Source: Pseudosulfitobacter koreensis
Lineage (GTDB): Bacteria; Pseudomonadota; Alphaproteobacteria; Rhodobacterales; Rhodobacteraceae
DNA length: 64,000 nucleotides
NCBI RefSeq assembly: GCF_024733015.1
Contig: NZ_JANKJG010000011.1
Span: 81,408-145,407, forward strand
Direction of reading: 5' to 3'
The notes under the pieces: model-generated
What the model was told of the DNA's origin: nothing
Databases searched by the model: none
What the model saw: only the letters and a program-made list of their open reading frames with translations
Shown: in pieces, positions 63,328 through 64,000 of the stretch
How the letters are laid out: each line of letters begins with the position of its first letter
Numbering within the stretch: position 1 is the first letter of the stretch
Program-made: the position numbers and the translations under genes

Positions 63328-63720
63328 ATGATGCTATACGTCGTCACTGCCGTCATCTTTCTTGCGATTGACGCTGTAATGCTGACCCTGGTGATGAAGC
63401 CGCTCTTTACCCGGCATCTGGGAAGCGCGATGCGCGACAGTCCGATGCTGGCGCCTGCGGGGCTGTTCTACCTGGCCTATGTCGCGGGCCTGGTCTTTCT
63501 GGTCTCGGTGCCCGCCCTGCGCGACGCGGTCCCCGCCCGCGCCGCACTGCACGGCGCCATCATCGGTGCTATGGCCTACGGCACCTACGAATTCACCTCA
63601 ATGTCGATCATGAAGGACTGGTCCTGGCAGATGGTCATCACCGACGCGCTCTGGGGCACCGTCCTGACAGGGTTCTGCGCCTGGGCCGGTGTCGCGTTGA
63701 TGCTGCGCTTTCAGGGCTGA
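63328..63720 (+). CDS. DUF2177 family membrane protein
   Basis: 130 residues with four membrane helices and the DUF2177 pattern: VIFLAIDAVMLTLVMKPLF at the N-terminus, GAIIGAMAYGTYEFTSMSIMKDWSW in the middle and ITDALWGTVLTG. No function is established. AGGAG precedes the ATG at 63328. Confidence 0.85.
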   Translation: MMLYVVTAVIFLAIDAVMLTLVMKPLFTRHLGSAMRDSPMLAPAGLFYLAYVAGLVFLVSVPALRDAVPARAALHGAIIGAMAYGTYEFTSMSIMKDWSWQMVITDALWGTVLTGFCAWAGVALMLRFQG

Positions 63721-63827
63721 GGCGACACTTGGCGTTCGAGCGGCGGGTCGCATCGGCCGGCGTTCTGGGAGGTACGTCGGGGTTGGTCCGGAGGCTTACG
63801 GAGCGTATGTTGCTCGAACGCAAGACG

Positions 63828-63843
63828 CCCCGCGTGTGCGGGG
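63828..63843 (-). terminator. possible terminator of the tRNA-fMet gene
   Basis: CCCCGC-gtgt-GCGGGG forms a 6-bp GC stem 31 bases past the tRNA 3' end on the minus strand, followed by gcgTCTTGCGTT. The T-tract is poor. Confidence 0.4.
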
Positions 63844-63873
63844 TGTAAGGTCTTGATCGTGTTTTGGAAAGTT

Positions 63874-63950
<77 letters not shown>

Positions 63951-64000
63951 CCAGATGGTGTTTGATGTTATCGTTTAGAGAGATACGTGTTTTGCAGAGG

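Overview
The window is a gene-dense piece of a high-GC alphaproteobacterial chromosome, most likely from the Roseobacter group (Rhodobacteraceae). The signs are an RpoH2-type heat-shock sigma factor, a DctPQM TRAP transporter, a DUF1467 gene beside methylmalonyl-CoA epimerase, a CbpA/CbpM-type chaperone pair, an alphaproteobacterial FeS photolyase, many 1-4 base start/stop overlaps, frequent GTG/TTG starts, and CtrA-like TTAA-N7-TTAA sites. There is no insertion sequence, prophage, CRISPR array or rRNA. It reads as core chromosome with one accessory-looking catabolic cluster.

Layout. 1-3.3 kb: end of a long MORN-repeat protein, then a convergent SDR-photolyase pair. 3.4-5.2 kb: leuA preceded by a 26-codon leucine-rich leader peptide and two mutually exclusive hairpins, a classic attenuator. 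5.3-6.7 kb: a beta-barrel gene without a signal peptide and a VOC protein. 7-12.7 kb: the complete rod-shape operon mreB-mreC-mreD-mrdA-mrdB, followed by a 2-hydroxyacid dehydrogenase and a shikimate-dehydrogenase-like gene. 14.5-22.4 kb (minus strand): cbpM/dnaJ-like, M3 peptidase, membrane-anchored MoeB-like, dut, coaBC, ChaN-like, rpoH2. 22.5-26 kb: cobU, a phosphatase, a GST and comM. 26-29.2 kb (minus): gshB with a hydrolase, yraN and rsmI. 29.3-33.3 kb: lpoA-like and glnD. 33.4-42 kb: M20 peptidase, murJ, a catalytically dead rhomboid, trpS, a VOC protein, an HDAC-like protein, a nitroreductase, cysZ-like, DUF1467 and mce. 42.2-49.5 kb: an orphan response regulator, a GNAT, the DUF1501/DUF1800 pair, aspS and a lytic transglycosylase.

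49.6-58.3 kb is the most system-like part. A divergent MurR/RpiR regulator faces a seven-gene minus-strand operon: N-formylglutamate amidohydrolase-like, dctQ, dctM, dctP, glutamine-synthetase-like, aldehyde dehydrogenase, iron-type alcohol dehydrogenase. I infer uptake of an amino alcohol (or related amine), gamma-glutamylation, two oxidations, and release of the acid by the amidohydrolase. 58.4-60.4 kb holds a probable glucosylglycerate (compatible solute) pair. The window ends with an intact rhomboid protease, an SDR, a membrane coiled-coil protein with a 21-bp tandem repeat, DUF2177, and an initiator tRNA-Met gene.

Envelope biogenesis is a recurring theme: mreBCD, PBP2, RodA, MurJ, an LpoA-like lipoprotein and a MltB-like transglycosylase. 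All family names rest on motif recognition by eye; no database search was run.
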